Assembly: GCA_037783545.1 (NCBI GenBank)
Contig: JBBELK010000329.1
Coordinates: 1,316,501-1,380,500 of the forward strand
Direction: 5' to 3'
From: Henricia sp. BOLD:AAB3569
Lineage: Eukaryota; Echinodermata; Asteroidea; Spinulosida; Echinasteridae
Length of the DNA stretch: 64,000 nt
The notes under the pieces were generated by a model. That model did not search any database, was not told the origin of the DNA, and saw only the letters and a program-made list of their open reading frames with translations. Of the stretch, positions 22,901 to 37,900 are shown piece after piece; position 1 is the first letter of the stretch, and each line of letters begins with the position of its first letter. The translations under genes were made by a program, and so were the position numbers.

Positions 22901-25900
22901 GATGTACACAGATATATTTTATTGAAGGTATGCATTCCGCTTGAATGATTTTGTATATGATTAGACAATTATATGAGACACACATTTATAGAAAAACATT
23001 GACAACATATCAACATCCCTAACTTATTGTGAGCAGTGTAATTTTGTTCGTGTGCACTGTTAGTGATGACAACTATAATTAGCCAATCCTCAAAATCTTT
23101 ACCTGCTGTCTGTTTTCCACTAAGGTGTAGATGTGTTGTTATTAGTGTAGACAACAAAACTACACTTGGGATATTTGTGTACAAGTTTGTACATACCAAT
23201 GACGCAAAATTCACTACATGTCGTAAACACAGATATACACCAATCTGAGAGCTGAAGTCCTCTTCTCTGTACATCCGCCATAACTAGGGGCCATCCAGTG
23301 CCATGAACTGTGCGTTTTGTGTTGATGATAAGCTGTTACATTATGTTGTCACTTCGAACAATTTTCCAAGTTTATTGTTGTAAGCTTGCATTGCCTGTGT
23401 ACGCGAAGGGGGCGCGTTGTGCGCTGTTCGATTTAACAACGACACAGAGCGCCCAGTTCATGGCAGTGGATGGCCCCCAGTAATGGCGGACATGCAGGGA
23501 AGGAGTCCTTAGCAAACAGATTCGTCTATACTCTAAAGATAATTTACCTCCCCAGAAGAGATTTTTTCCTTGTAGCATCTTGGCAACGTTATTAAATTCC
23601 TCCTCTTTCTGGAATCCTCTAGACTTGTTAAGATTCACGCACTGTTGGTAAACAAAGGTTGTTTGATTCGACTCAGGATTGGTAGTACACAGGGCACAGG
23701 GTGATTCACTCTGAGGCGCATATTCTACTAGGCCTCTTGCAAGGCATGTACACAGAAATGGTTGTTTGATTCGACTCAGGATTTGTAGTTTCATTTATTT
23801 TTATTTATATACCACATCCAACAGCGGAGGGACCGCCAATTACAGGAATGGGAGCAAGTGTGGTTGAGTGCCTTGCTCAAGGGCACAGGTGCCACAACCC
23901 GTCACGGCCAGGAATCGAACCTACATTATAGTACTACCACAGGAACTTAAGTTCGACGCACTAGACCGCTCGGCCATAACATAACACAGGGTAGCCTTTG
24001 TTAAGGCCTCACAGCTAGGTGAGTCGCGCACCAGAAAGAGAGCGCCACCATGCGACAAGGACGGGACGAGCAGCGCTAGCTGTGAGGCCTTTTCTGATCC
24101 AGGATTTTGCTACCCGAGAGGTAGCAAAATGCTAATGATCGTATGACACAGTGTGCATGTTACCTTGAATAGCTAACAATGCGAGCTAATCAGGTTCGCG
24201 TGCGCCGGTTTGTAATCACGTGCGCCAACACAAACATACATTCGCAGCACAACAACGCATGGATGAATAATGTAACAGGGGCTGTACACATTAATAAATA
24301 ATTATTCCGGGACAGCAAAGGCCTCACAGCTAGCGCTGCTCGTCCCGTCCTCGTCGCATGGTGGCGCTCTCGTTCTGGTGCGCGACTCACCCAGCTGTGA
24401 GGCCTTAACAAAGGCTAGGTACAGGGTGATTCACTCTAAGGCGCATATTCTACAAGGCCTCTTGCAAGGCATGTATACAGAAATGGTTGTTTGATTTGAC
24501 TCAGGATTGGTAGTACACGGGACACAGGGTGATTCACTCTAAGGCGCGTATTCTACAAGGCCTCGTGGGGTACCGTGGCCGAGCGGTTTAGGTCTGTGAC
24601 TCGCAATCGTAGGTGAAAACTTGGGGTTGCAGGTTCGAACCTCCCCACGGCTACGGTACCTGTGCCCTTGGGCATGGCACTCAACCACACTTGCTCCATC
24701 CTTCGGAAGGGATGTAAAGCCGTTGGTCCAGTGTGTTAGGTAATATGGAAACGCACTCTAAAGATCCCACAGCATTCTTTCGTGAAGAGCAAGGGGGATC
24801 AGCCCCGGTGTCTCTGGCCATTTCTAATTTCTAATTCTTAATGGGTTTCCTCACGCTTGCAAGTGACAGTGCAATGAGCACTATTGAGGAATCCTTGGTA
24901 TGAATACCAGAAAGAAATAATAATAATAATAAAAGGCATATACACAGAAATGGACCGAATGAGAGATGACGTCAACAATGTCAACGAAACCACACCGCGC
25001 ACGGGTTCATGGGATTGTTTGGAGTACTCTAATGAAATGGCCTATGGGGTATAGCGTTGGTCTGTAAATTCGACATCGTAGGCACTTCGCTAAAGTAAAC
25101 GTTTGTTAACAAAAATACTCCAGACTATTCGGAGGTGGCTCTAGTGCTGGAGGCTAACTGAGTCTTTCCACGGTAAAGGGGGCATTTTGGCAACACAGAC
25201 CATATTTCCCAGAAAATACCTTTGTCTGGTCTCAGAATAAAAGGAAAAAGTTTCAATTGTTCTGTAGAGATTAAACTTAAGCCCAAAAAGGGTTACAAAT
25301 ATTGTGGCAACATGTGTAATGGCAACCCTGTGTAAAAATTTCCAATATACGTTCATATATAAGTGTCCGTCCCGGTCAGTTAAAGAGCATGATAAAAACT
25401 ACAGTGAATTTGACGTACTCAACACGAACACAATGAGCGGCAGTTCGGTGAGTACTCCATTTAAACAGCTAGTATCCCCCCATCCACATTTTTGTTGTTT
25501 TCCTGTTTATCATGGAGGTTTATGTTTCTACAACTCGATTACAACGTGTTTTACGGCAAAAACCGACAGTCTTTTGTTTAAAATGCAATTCAGTTCCGAC
25601 CCTCTTCACCCGAAATTCTGAAACGCTCGAGGTCACTTGGTTTGTTTATAAACAGGGTTGTGACGTCATCCTGAGAAGAACACAAAACGGCCTGTGTAGT
25701 ATTGAATGGAAAATATACGAAGTGTATGTTCATCATGCCTGTTTCGTCCTTGTAATTAAAATTACAAACGTGAAAAATACTTTCTGTAATATGACAACAA
25801 TTTATTATTATCTTTTTGTGAAAAAAAATGAAATTGTGGCTCAGAATGATGCTCTTTTGAAGTAAATTTCAGTGCATCGCGGCCGTTGGTTTTGACACGA

Positions 25901-28900
25901 ACAGCCCTCTTGAAATTGAAAACAAAAAAATATTAATTGGGTATGAATTTAGGAGTTGAATTCCACATCTTGTTATGAGCTGTATGTAAACCATGAAACA
26001 GTGAGAGTTTGATGGAAAAAAAAAAGACAGACAAAGTTATGATTTTTACTGAAGCAAAACACATGAGTGCCACAGCGGCAGTTGGCAAACGTTTGATTGA
26101 GCTGACTCGACGGTAGAGCTGAGTCGATTTCAAGTTGGTACTATACTACGGCCGAGGTCATGTTTGTTCGAGTCGAATAGACGGCAACAGTCCATTACGG
26201 TCCCTACGCACACACGGCAGCCTACCCGTACACATAACCCAACACACGGCAGCCTACCCGTACAAGTTTGCCTACTCCTTCGCGCGACTCATTTTTGTCA
26301 TTCTTGGAAATAAGAAAGAAAATGTTTCTGCTCTTTTTTTTTCATAGTGTCTGGTAAAACATACAACCACGCAACTACTGGGCATATCTCTGGCTTTTTG
26401 GACGAAAACAATTCTTCAAAAAATACCATCTAACAGAGAAGTTTTTTGCGTGTAAACGTATGGAGCTGACAATTGTGTTGACTTCTCTTTCTCAGGATTG
26501 CATCAAGGGGTCACGCGCATATCATTAATACCTAATGAGCGTTTCAGAAATCGCGAAGATTTCATTTTCAAAAACCGCACTTTTGCTTGTGATTTATCCA
26601 CTTAAAAAGGGCAATTTAAAAAGAACTGCGATATAAGCAGGCTAGAGGGATATGTGGACTATCGAAAAAGATGCAAATGGCAATTCCATGCAAACAGGGA
26701 CATGGCCCAAATAAATCAAATTCACTTATCTCTAAAAGTAATGGACCTATAGAGATAAACTTTACATAATTTTAAAGCTCTTGTAATAGCCTCTCGTAAC
26801 ATCAAAAATGTATCTCGTACCACACAAAAGTTATGTAAATTTATAACCAAAAATGCGTATTTTTCAAAATGCGTAATTGTTTTTTTATTTGTTAGCTTAA
26901 AGGTACACACCGGCCTACTGTTTACATGATTTAGTGATGTAGCAGCATTGACAATACTTTTTTGATGGTCGTTAATATCCCGTAATATACTAAAGAAGTG
27001 CCTCACGACTTTGTCACAAACGATTTGCTCTTCTCCTGCTCAGGATATCTCAAATTTTCTGCTCACGATTTCACTGGACAGCCCGGACGACCGAATAGGA
27101 ATTTCCGTTTTCTTTTGAGGAGTTGGCATCATGTTTTTTCTTCACGAACGTACACCGAAGCAACACGCCTGTGTGTGTGTGCACTCAGGCTATTTGCCGT
27201 GCTGCGCGGGGAAAATATCCTACACTCCACGGTAGCCTGCCGTAGCACGCGCTCGCTCCCGTTCTCCGGACTCTCGAAACAAACAATTATGTTCAAATTT
27301 TCATACTTATGTTTAACTTTGATTCATACCTGTATAAATAGTCTCTCTTTTGTCAATTACTTATAAATATTGGGGGGAAATCAGAGTTGAATTTGGTGCA
27401 GTTCTGCAGTAACAAATTTTTATACGGCTGGAAATACAACTAACTCACAAGACCACGTGACTTTTCGGAACCAGAATTTGGTTCCGAAAAGTCATGTGAC
27501 CATGAATTTTTCAAAAGTGCTCAAAAACGGCCAAATTTGACGGCGTCTTTTCAGGATATATCTAATTTACTCTCGAAGGCGCTTTAGAATAATGTATGGG
27601 TCTATTTCGAGCCCAAAATAGCCCAACAAAGCCGGTGTGTTCCTTTAAAGGCCCAGTGGATCATTTGCAATGACCCCAAAAAGAAATCGACGAGTTTACA
27701 GGGGAAAAGTTCTGAAAGTAAAGATTGAATTAATAGCAACTACCCAATGAAAGGTTTCCGCTCAAAATGATATAATTTTACCAGAAAATAATCCGTAAAG
27801 ATGAAATTATTTAGATCGTTTGCAAACGATTTACTTATTTTTGGTTTACTTATTTTTCTGCGTGTGCGTGTTCCAACGCGATGCATTTTTATGGATCGCG
27901 CGCGCACACGCAGTATGATGTGTGCCACAGAGTGCATGACGCAAGCCACATAGTACCCTATCAACAGTGAGAACGAATATTTGAAACACCCCGCCAAGAC
28001 CAGGAAAAAGCATATGGATTTTTATGATTTTTTAAACGTGGTACATTTGACATAGCTGAAATTTCTTCGGATGAGTTTGTTGATGTCTTTCTTTCGATTT
28101 ATAATGGTTTTATTCGCAGAATCGCTCAAAAACAGATCATCTACAGGGCCTTTAAGATGTAAGCAACATTTCCAGAAAGATTTGGGATGGGCACTCTTAC
28201 AGTTTTTAAGTTATGCTAATGTAAATACATGTCAGCACATGTAAATACCATGTAAATAACATGTAACTGTGTACATGTTATTTACATTTTGTTCATTGTA
28301 ATTAGTATTTGAAGCACTCAGCACCCTCAAAATGTTTTCTAAAGGTTGTTTGAAAAGACTTAGCCAAGACTTGATGAGAATTGTGGAGGAAAACCTTCAT
28401 TTTGTTCACAACTTAATAAACGGACAAACTGAAATGCGAGTGACGGAAATGCAAGTATAACTTTAATACAGTTAGTTGTTGCAAATAATTGTTACCCTCA
28501 TTTATACTTCAGTATGGTAGGTATCTAGTACATATAAACATTTGGTTGTTGTACATTTGGTTTGAGGAAACTTTTCAATTGAAACCAAGACAATTTTTGG
28601 CATGTCCATTTCACGAAATGCGAGTGACGGTTTTGTCGAACAGTGTCATGTTCATATTTAGTATCGTCTAATTTTTTTAATACCATTGGGTCAATGCCTT
28701 ATATATTGAGTATTGCCATACCAAAAATAAAAGAGCAATTCCCTGTATTTTAAAAACTACATCACTAAGATTGTAAAAGTGTGCAAAAAAGTGAAATGCG
28801 AGTGACGCTGGAATGGCACAAATGCTTGATTTTTCTTCATGGGGGATACTAGCTCTTTAATCCCATCAAGCTTCGCACGGAGAAGTATTGTTACGTCATT

Positions 28901-31900
28901 TCGCTTGTGGTCTATCAAACTTTTTTTTAACACAATAAGCACAAGTCATAAAATGCCTCGTTTCTTGAAGGAACAACTCGCCAGGCTAGGGACAGTCTTT
29001 CGCTAACACCCTGTTTATACTTGATCCCGAGCTCGGGGTCAAACACCGAGCTCGGGCTCGAACACCAAGCTCGGGCTCGAACACCGAGCTCGGGCTCGAA
29101 CACCGAGCTCGGGGTCTAACACTGAGCTCGGGATCAGCCCTGGATCACAAACTGAGTGTAAACGCTCTTGGGACCAAGGGTTTGATCCCGAGCTCGGGTT
29201 TGATCCCGAGCTCGGGATCAGTTTGCGGTTAGATAAGCAATTAATCTTTACCGCATCCTGCTGCATCTGCTCCACAGGGAAAAGCCCGCGAAATTCAAGT
29301 CACCTTGTACACTGTACATGCAAAACACATGCACACATTGATCAGTACATGCACACATAGAGCATGACCTTTGACTGCAACTTCTGGCACCGCACTCGAG
29401 ATCAACTACAGAATGTAAACGCAGCACTCAGGATCATTGCGGTTAACACTGACGCTTTCTTATCAGGGGATCAATTTTGATCCCGAGTTCGGGACCAGTG
29501 TAAACATGGTCTAAGGGGGATATATTAGAATCTTACTTCAAGAAAAGTCAGTGTCGCATTGGCAAGGCCATCGATAGTATCAATTGCTTCGAGCCACGAA
29601 TCAGTCATATTATCATTCCTTGGAGTGTTTCTAAGTTCCTCCATAATCTCAACCAATCGAAAGATCCTTGCAGTGGAGTTCGCTCTTGATAATTCCCTCA
29701 TCTCCTGGGCTAATTCAGGTTTTTCTTGTAATGCCTGCAAAAATAACAAAGTACAAATCCTAAGTGGTTACGCAGCCGTGCTCGTGATCGCTGGGTTATG
29801 GTTTCGAGCTCCACTTGTGCCAATGTGTTTTGTGTCCGCGGATAAGCCACTTAATTTTAATTGCCTCATCAACCCAAGTGATATCCGGGGAGCTGTTAGG
29901 GGAAATGTCACAATCTAACTGCTGATAGTGTTGTGCGCCTTGGCCAGGCAGCCACCTAGTTGAAGTGAAATGGTTTTGGTGATTTCCTGATGGCATCGGT
30001 AATAATGGCAACAGGAGTACCCTGTAGTGTAATGTGTTATATTATTACATGTATTATGACAGCTTTTTTTGTTTGTTTATAATTTATGAAAAGAAAACAC
30101 CGAAACATTCTACTCACAATAAGCATAGCGAAGCCAGGGTTTTTCGAGATATAGTCCCGGAGTGTTGGTGATATTTGTAGAAACCTTTTAGCCAGGTCCC
30201 TGACTAAACGAATGGAGGCAAAGGGCCGATCAGCCTGAAAAAAAAAACAACAACAAATAAATTACACAACAAATAAAATGTTGCGACTCAATCGTCTAAT
30301 CTTTCACTACGTGCCCTCAAATCCTCATTCACGCGACTTGAATTCCTAGTTGAGAGCAGTTTCAAATCCTCATTCTACCCATAAAGCCTTATAATAAGGG
30401 AGCTTGACCAGATTTTTTTTCCCACAATAGATTTCGTTCTAAGGCGCGAGGTCAAAATTGAAACGGTTTGTATACCGGGAACCGGTACATAAACGATACA
30501 CCGTGGCACGGTTTTCAGTGAATAGGCAAACGGTTCAACTTGTCTGGCCAGCCGATAGATAATTGGCAATGTTCAACCCGGCCCACGTTCGCTGAACAAT
30601 AGAGAGCTTATCGGATTACGGGCCATTGTGTGAATACTCCTGGCTGTCTCGCTGCCACTGTTTATCTCGTAACCACCCGAACAAGGGTGTTTATTTCCCT
30701 TGGAAAATGTTTGTATTAAAAAGCGGCACAACTGGAATTTGTTCCTGCAAACATGCATATCTTTATCGTCACGTGTCTTTCAAACTTAAAAAAAATCTGT
30801 CAGTCATCACCAACCCAGCAAGTCGGAAACGGTTCCCTTCAAACCGGCACACGGTTTTCTGTCAAACGGGAAACGATAAAAGAGGGATTAACTCGAACCG
30901 GTTCCCGGTATACAAACCGTTTCAATTTTGACCTCGCGCCTAACCTAACAATCATATAAAATACTTCTCCAAAGTACTATCCATGGACAGGAGATTTTCA
31001 ATCCCCAATTTGGATGTGGAACTAAACAAGTTGGTGTAATAACTGCACAACATTGTTACTTGATAAATTAGTTTACTAAACTTTGGTGGATTTTTGACGA
31101 TATGCCTGAAAATATACAGATTGAGAGCATGACATTTCATAATGGTAATGAGAAAAATATGACAAATGATATACAGTAAACCTCGGATAAGTCGGATCCA
31201 ACGGGACCGAAAGATTTTATCCGACTTAAGCGAAAATCCGACTTACGTGAAGATGGAAAAAGGCATATAGGAATTCATTGATCTCCAACCACCCAACGGT
31301 TAACAGTAAAAAAAAGCATACATTCCAACACCAAAACATTTTATTTTTACACTACATTTTCATACATGTACTTATAGGGTAGAAAATCGTAAGCATCATT
31401 TGCCGGGCGCGATCATACTTTTTATGCCTCGAGCGTCGCTATATGATCTGATCGTGGCCATGCAGTATATGTACACATGGGGGCGAGTTTGTTTTGGACA
31501 GATCCAGATTCAGATCTGCGCAGATCCGATTCCTGTGACTTGAATTCCTAGTTGAGAGCAGTTTCACTTGTTTCTGCGCGGTATTAAACTCGGGATCTGG
31601 ATTCGGATCTGTCGTGAAACAAACACGCCCTATGTACTGCTCAGCCCACCCACCTTAGCCAATGAGAAATGCAGCCTGTGATCACGTGTGCACATAGAAA
31701 CTGCTGCTGATAAGTGAAATGCCCACGTGGGCAAGTGTACACATGTACGGTCCATGCACGTACATACACACACACTCATCCTACAAAACAAGTTCGGGAA
31801 GCCGCATGGGGCGGCCATAAAACCGTGAAATTCCTCAACTCCCCGCGGTAAACTGGAGTGAAAATAATAAACGAACATGTCAACTTTCGTTAATCCGACT

Positions 31901-34900
31901 TAAAAGAGGTAAAACACAAAGGAATTGAACAAATGTTCTAGGTTGATATGTCCGAGATAAGCAAAAATCCGACTTACACGATCCGACTTAAGGGATGATT
32001 TTTATTAGGAATAACATACGAAATCAAATGTTCCAAGCGATTTTGTCCGAGATAAGTGAAAATCCGACATAAACGTATCCGACTTATGCAAGGTTTACTG
32101 TAGTAGCAAAATCTCAACACCCGTGGGAAAAATGGCGGTTTTAAAATGTAATCTGGTCACGCTCTTTTTCAATTTGCATCCCTACATTACATACAATTTA
32201 CCTCAGTCATGATCCTTTGAGTGGCCTTGGTGTCAGGGAAATACAAGATGTATCCTTGGATCATCGGCTTTAGTCTCTTCCAAATGAGTTTCCCATATTT
32301 AGTGGAATTTATCTCCTCGATCCACTCGCAGTCCTCTATAATAACGGATGAGAAACAATCACATTTAAACGTTGTATAATTATTGGATTTTTGTTGTAGT
32401 TGTGGAAGAAACATTAAGTCTTTTTCATTTTATTTCAATTTATTTTTCTCAAGACTAACAAAAATAGATACAGAACAAAAGAAAACAAAGAGACCGACAT
32501 AGGAGACATGTTAAGTTTCCATATGGGAAAGTATGAAACAGTATACTATAGACCTTTATCACGGTGCGTCCATCTTTGTCTTGTTCCCCATAGTACGTGT
32601 CGGGCACAATTAGTGCATCTGCGTGACCGCGCGTTAGTTGTTGTTTTGAGAGAATCACTGTCAGCGCTGTGCGTTTTCATGATCACACTACGCATGTGTT
32701 ATTGTGATAGCCACACTGTGATAAAGGTCATTACTATACCTCATAAATATTCATCAGGCAGCCATCGTATTTCATTGGTCCATTCCAGCAACTCAGCCGT
32801 GTGATATTTGCATACTATCACACACTTGGATCAGAGCCTAGATTTGTCCAAGTACAGCGTGATATTTTCAATGAAATGTTATGCATGCGCTAATTTCACG
32901 CATACCCGTGGTGAGTACAGTTGTACCAGTCCATTACAATATAAATCAAAACAACGTCCAGTGGTGCTCAATTGTTTTGCGACAAATGGAGGTTCGGATC
33001 CATGAAATACCGCGGCTGCCTGAAAGAATATTTATGAGGTACAGTAAAACAAATACAACATGGTTTCAGGGAAAATAGTGAAAACTAATGATCCCTCAGT
33101 GTTGGATGATTAGGACTATCTCCCTCGGCTTGCATCTCGGGAGATAGTCCCAACCATCCAACACCTTAGTTTTCACTATTTCCCATCAAACCATGTTGTA
33201 TTTGTATAATACAAAATATTTCCATGAGAAACTATGATTCAAAGATGTACCACTTGGCCCATTCAGGTCGTCTCTCTCGTCCGTTCCATATCCTGTAGTT
33301 GCCTCAGCTGACCTCCTTTGTCTCAACTCAGTCAAGGGCCGAGTGTTTTGGTCCGTTTCATCCTTCTGTTCATTTTCAGATGGTCCCGTTATGTCCGCGT
33401 CTATGTTAAAGTTTGAAGTATTAAGGATAGTTCCCATGCTTCCGCACACAAGCTGGTCTCTGTCATTGGTTTCAGTCACTTTGAGAATGTCCATAACAAG
33501 ATCATTAAAGGTTTGTAGCTTGATAATCTGAAATAGACAGACAGGGATAAGAAATCAACTCAATTAATGAGTAAAAAGTCATGTCTTTTTTGCGGTTGTT
33601 AGTCTTCTATCACTAAAATATCTGACCATAAATTAGGAGTCCAAAATTGTGACATTTTAGTGTCCCGTCACACCCGGTATGTGCCATTTGCACAAGTATT
33701 AAAATGGCCTTCAAACCATTTTTCATGAATTGCACTTTTTGTACTCACTCTTCAAGATATAAGGCATTTAAGTCTCTCACGCGCAAATGATATCAGTTGA
33801 CCAACAGGGAACAACATTCTTTACTCCGTCCTCAAATGAGGACATCTCGCATGAGAGAGTTAAAGAATGTGTCCTTAATTTACAAAAAGAAAACAAAACG
33901 TCAGATGTAACAGGGGACCCAACAAAAATTTACCGCTAATTTATAGAAAGACCCAAATGTAATTTTTCTTGAAAAACAATACCACATCATACTGTGAAGG
34001 GAAGGGAAAGGTAAAGTCGCTTCACGAGCCAAGCTGGCTCATACGGCCGGTACTCATCCCCGGTTTCCATGGAGTGACTTGGAACATTGTTACTCCCCCT
34101 GGATGGGATGCCAGTCCATCGCAGGTTTACCCCCAGCAGTTAGTTGGGTTTCCCAACCAATATTTGCCGGTACCCAATTGTACTCTTGAATGGAGAGAGA
34201 CAATATATGGAGTAAAGTGCCTCGTCTAAGGACACAATGCGATAGCAGTGACCAGGCTTCGAACCACGGACCTATCACCCGAATGTCCGATGTGCTATCC
34301 ACTAGACCACCATGTCTCCACACAAGGGTGAAGCCTATCATTCAATTACAATCAGAAAGGAACCAGTGGTTTGTAATAATTTGGTAGTTTTGTTTTTTAA
34401 ACATTTGCAAATCCTTCATTTACCTGCTGAGATATGGAGACCAATAACTTGGGCACTTTGCTGTATTGAATAACTTTATTCTTCTGACCTTCCTGGAAAA
34501 TAATTTTAAAAAATATTGTAAATCTGTGTCCACCATTGCCATATTTTATTTGTAATGTTATTATAAACATTTTATTTATAATTTTCCAAAAATTTGGAAT
34601 GGTAAAAAGCATCCCAAACAGGTTTGAGAGCGACAGACATTCCAAAAGAAAAAAGAAAGAGCAATTTACACATGTTTTCCTTTAAAGAATGCCTAGCTGT
34701 ATAATTTCCTGGGACCAACTTTCTGTTCTCGAAGCTACAGACTAATACGGCTGTTGTACTGCTTTATTAAGTTTACTTGTTTTCTTTATCTGTTGTGTTT
34801 TGTTTACATTGGCAAACCTGCCACAAGCTTATGCTTTTTAGGCTTTGCTAACTCTTTTCAACTGTCTTAATTAGATTTTGCCTTAATCACAGGATTTATA

Positions 34901-37900
34901 ATATATTTACTACATTGTATGTCCACCAGAAGCGTGACAACTGCCATAATGAGAAGAGAAATAAATGTTGGAAAATTGGAAAATTGTAATTTGTGGGAAC
35001 ATGGTTAGAAATATATGTTCTCAATTAGCTTTGTTAGTCCTGACTGACTTGAATGACTTACCACTATTAACAGTAAGGTTTGCTGAAGACAGTCCAGCTT
35101 ATTTACTCCAGTAATTAGAACTTGGCTTCACCAAGGCAATTGATCACGTTCAAATGACGTCACTTCCTACAAATTGCCACATGCATCATGATTTTGAGCG
35201 TATTCTTTTGTGACGCGCATCGGTTGCGCCGTATTTTAAACAAATTTTGAGCAACACGCGCACGTGTTTGGAACATGTTCCACCGTGTGCGTGCGCGTAC
35301 TTTATAGCGTTTAATTCGCAGTAGCATTTTTTCCTACAGAGATGGCGTCTGTGAACGTGATCAATAGGTGATCCAGTAAGCTCCGCCCATTTTGGAATTG
35401 ACCAATCACAGCCTCGGGTTCAGGTAGCCAAAAAGTAGATCGCCATTTGGGCTACCCGAGTCCTCAAAATTTTGTGCACAGAGCTACGGCGAAATGCAGC
35501 ACGAGTGACGCAAAAACACCACAAACATCATTTTTATCAGCGCAGAGGACCCTAGGGGTATTTCTACGCTAATGGGCCTATTTGAAAAATAAGTCAATAA
35601 TTCCTTTCAGATGTCTTCAGTTTATCTCAAACTTAAAGAAATTCCCTTGTACTGTGTTCTCAGGAGATAACTTTTGCCCAAAAAGTTAAGAAAACGTATG
35701 TAACTGGACAGACAAAAGTGTGACATTTTTGTCTGTCCAGTTAAATACGTATAAGGGGAAATTAGTACACAAGCTTTTCAGAAATGTATGTAGTGGCAGC
35801 ATTTTCTTAACTTTTTAGGCAAAAGTTTTCTCCTGAAAACAAGGGAATTTCTTTAAGTTTGAGATAAACTGAAGACATCTGAAAGGAATTATTGACTTAT
35901 TTTTCAAATAGGCCCATTAGCGTGGAAAGACCCCCTAGGCGGTTTAAAACGTAATGTATAAGACTGGCCAAACCTACTTTTAATCCCTTCGTAAATGTGT
36001 TTTTGTGTAAATCAGTAAAACTCACCAAAATTAGCTTGTCATTTTGCTATGTTGTGCATTCACTGCGTTCTAGATGTGTGTCGAGATGTTTTTGTTCGAT
36101 CGCGCGCGTTACGTGTAATGCAGGCATGTTGTACGTGCACGCACACGACCGGATACTTAAGTGCACATTTTGCTTTCGAGCGTGCAGTTTCTGTGTGCGT
36201 GTTTCAATACGCACTGACCAGGGCGCGGACGCTGACGCACGGCGCTTCCACGCGACTCTACTGCACACGTGCCTCACATGTGTGGCATGTTGCTAGGCAA
36301 TTTTTAAATGGGCAGAGCTTACTGGATCGGTCTATTAAATACCGTTCATAAAGTTAAGCCCTTTGAAAACTTGAAGCTGCACATTCAACCATCGTTCATT
36401 ATTATAACATGCTGTGATTTTGCGATATTGAACAAAATATTGTGTGTTGCTTGCTGATACTTCATTATTGTAAAGATTCAATTTGATTACTGTCTTGAGA
36501 AATATTCTGCAATAACCGAGTACAAAAAAATACTGCTAAATATTGTGGATCCAGTCAAATGCCTAATATTATGTTTACTAATCGGTCCTTGTCCTAATTT
36601 TCCCTTCAAGAAGCGTTCATACACTGACCCATGTATTATTTTTGTTACACAAATATAGACCATATCGAATAGCTTCCATCTTGTAGGGCAGTTTCTATGT
36701 CCGTGAGGACAATGCATGGATGCTCATTTTGTGCTTACATTGTTGACCAATTAAAACAACAAAGGTTGCACTACAAGATGGCAGCTATTCGATAGGGTCT
36801 ATATAGGGAGAAGAAATGAGATTAAACCCACAATTATGGGGCTGCCGATGGAATCTGCCACAAGTTGAGCATTATCCTGGGTCGTGTTTAGTTGACGTTG
36901 CATGAAGTCGGCCAATGCAGTCTTATTAATCAGAGCAGTGGGCAATAGTTGACCTGAATTGGAAAAACAATTCAATCAATAGACGATTTACACATTAGCC
37001 CGTTCTGCGCACTTCTGCATTGAAGCCGAGGCTCTGCATTTCAAATCTGCAGTACGCATGTGCTACAAGTGCAGTATTGTGCAGTGACTGAGTGTGTACG
37101 TGTTGCTGTTTCCCGTGGCATGTAGGACTGATTGTGCGTTCATTAGTTCTCTTCCAGGTTTGATAAAAAGGCTCTTCAGGGGGCGCATATCGGTCTCTAA
37201 TTGGTTAATTTGGGATTCGTCTATCACCTAAAGTAGTTAAAATGAAATGAAATGTAATCTGTATCTTTACGGAGCAACAAAAGAAATTTAAAAATGTTCT
37301 CCACTTTTTGACTGAAAACAAAAAAACAACAACAGGCAATCTGAGAGTGGGAATTTTTAGCACAGAGTAGCTTTATGCAGTCATGCATAATGAAGCTGTT
37401 ATGTGAATATTTTGATGTCAACTTAATTACAGAAGAAATGTTTACATTTTCATTAAACTGAAAATTTGTGTTTCTTTTGTTGCTCGGTATATATCCAACC
37501 AGGCAAGCTGGTTAGCATGTTTGAAATTCAGCTGAAATGCGCGCTCTTGTTGTTATGGCAACACGCTGTTTTGATTAAACAGCCCATAGCAGTGTGCATA
37601 TTACGACAGCTCTATAAATTTCAATTTCCTCTCCTGAAGCCAAAAAAGTGAAAATTTTTACATAGGTATATCTTCAGGTTTTTTTTTTTAAAGGAGCGTG
37701 GGTAGATCACATTTTTGAGAGCCCCATTTGTCCCATGGATGTGCAGATTTCAATGCTATATAATTTGTCATATTTTTCTCATTAACATTCTGAAATTTCG
37801 CGTTCAGGATCCGTATATTTCTAGAGATATCGTCAAAAAACTACCAATGTTTTGTAAACTAATTTATCTGGTTCCATAAAGCAGTGCAGTATTTACGCCA

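Noticed and set aside
37084..37227. Possible extra ABCA exon with a good acceptor and frame [20 protein letters not shown]
   Set aside because: No usable donor follows the open segment, and joining it to exons 4 and 5 breaks the frame, while exons 4 and 5 join correctly without it. It could be a relic exon.
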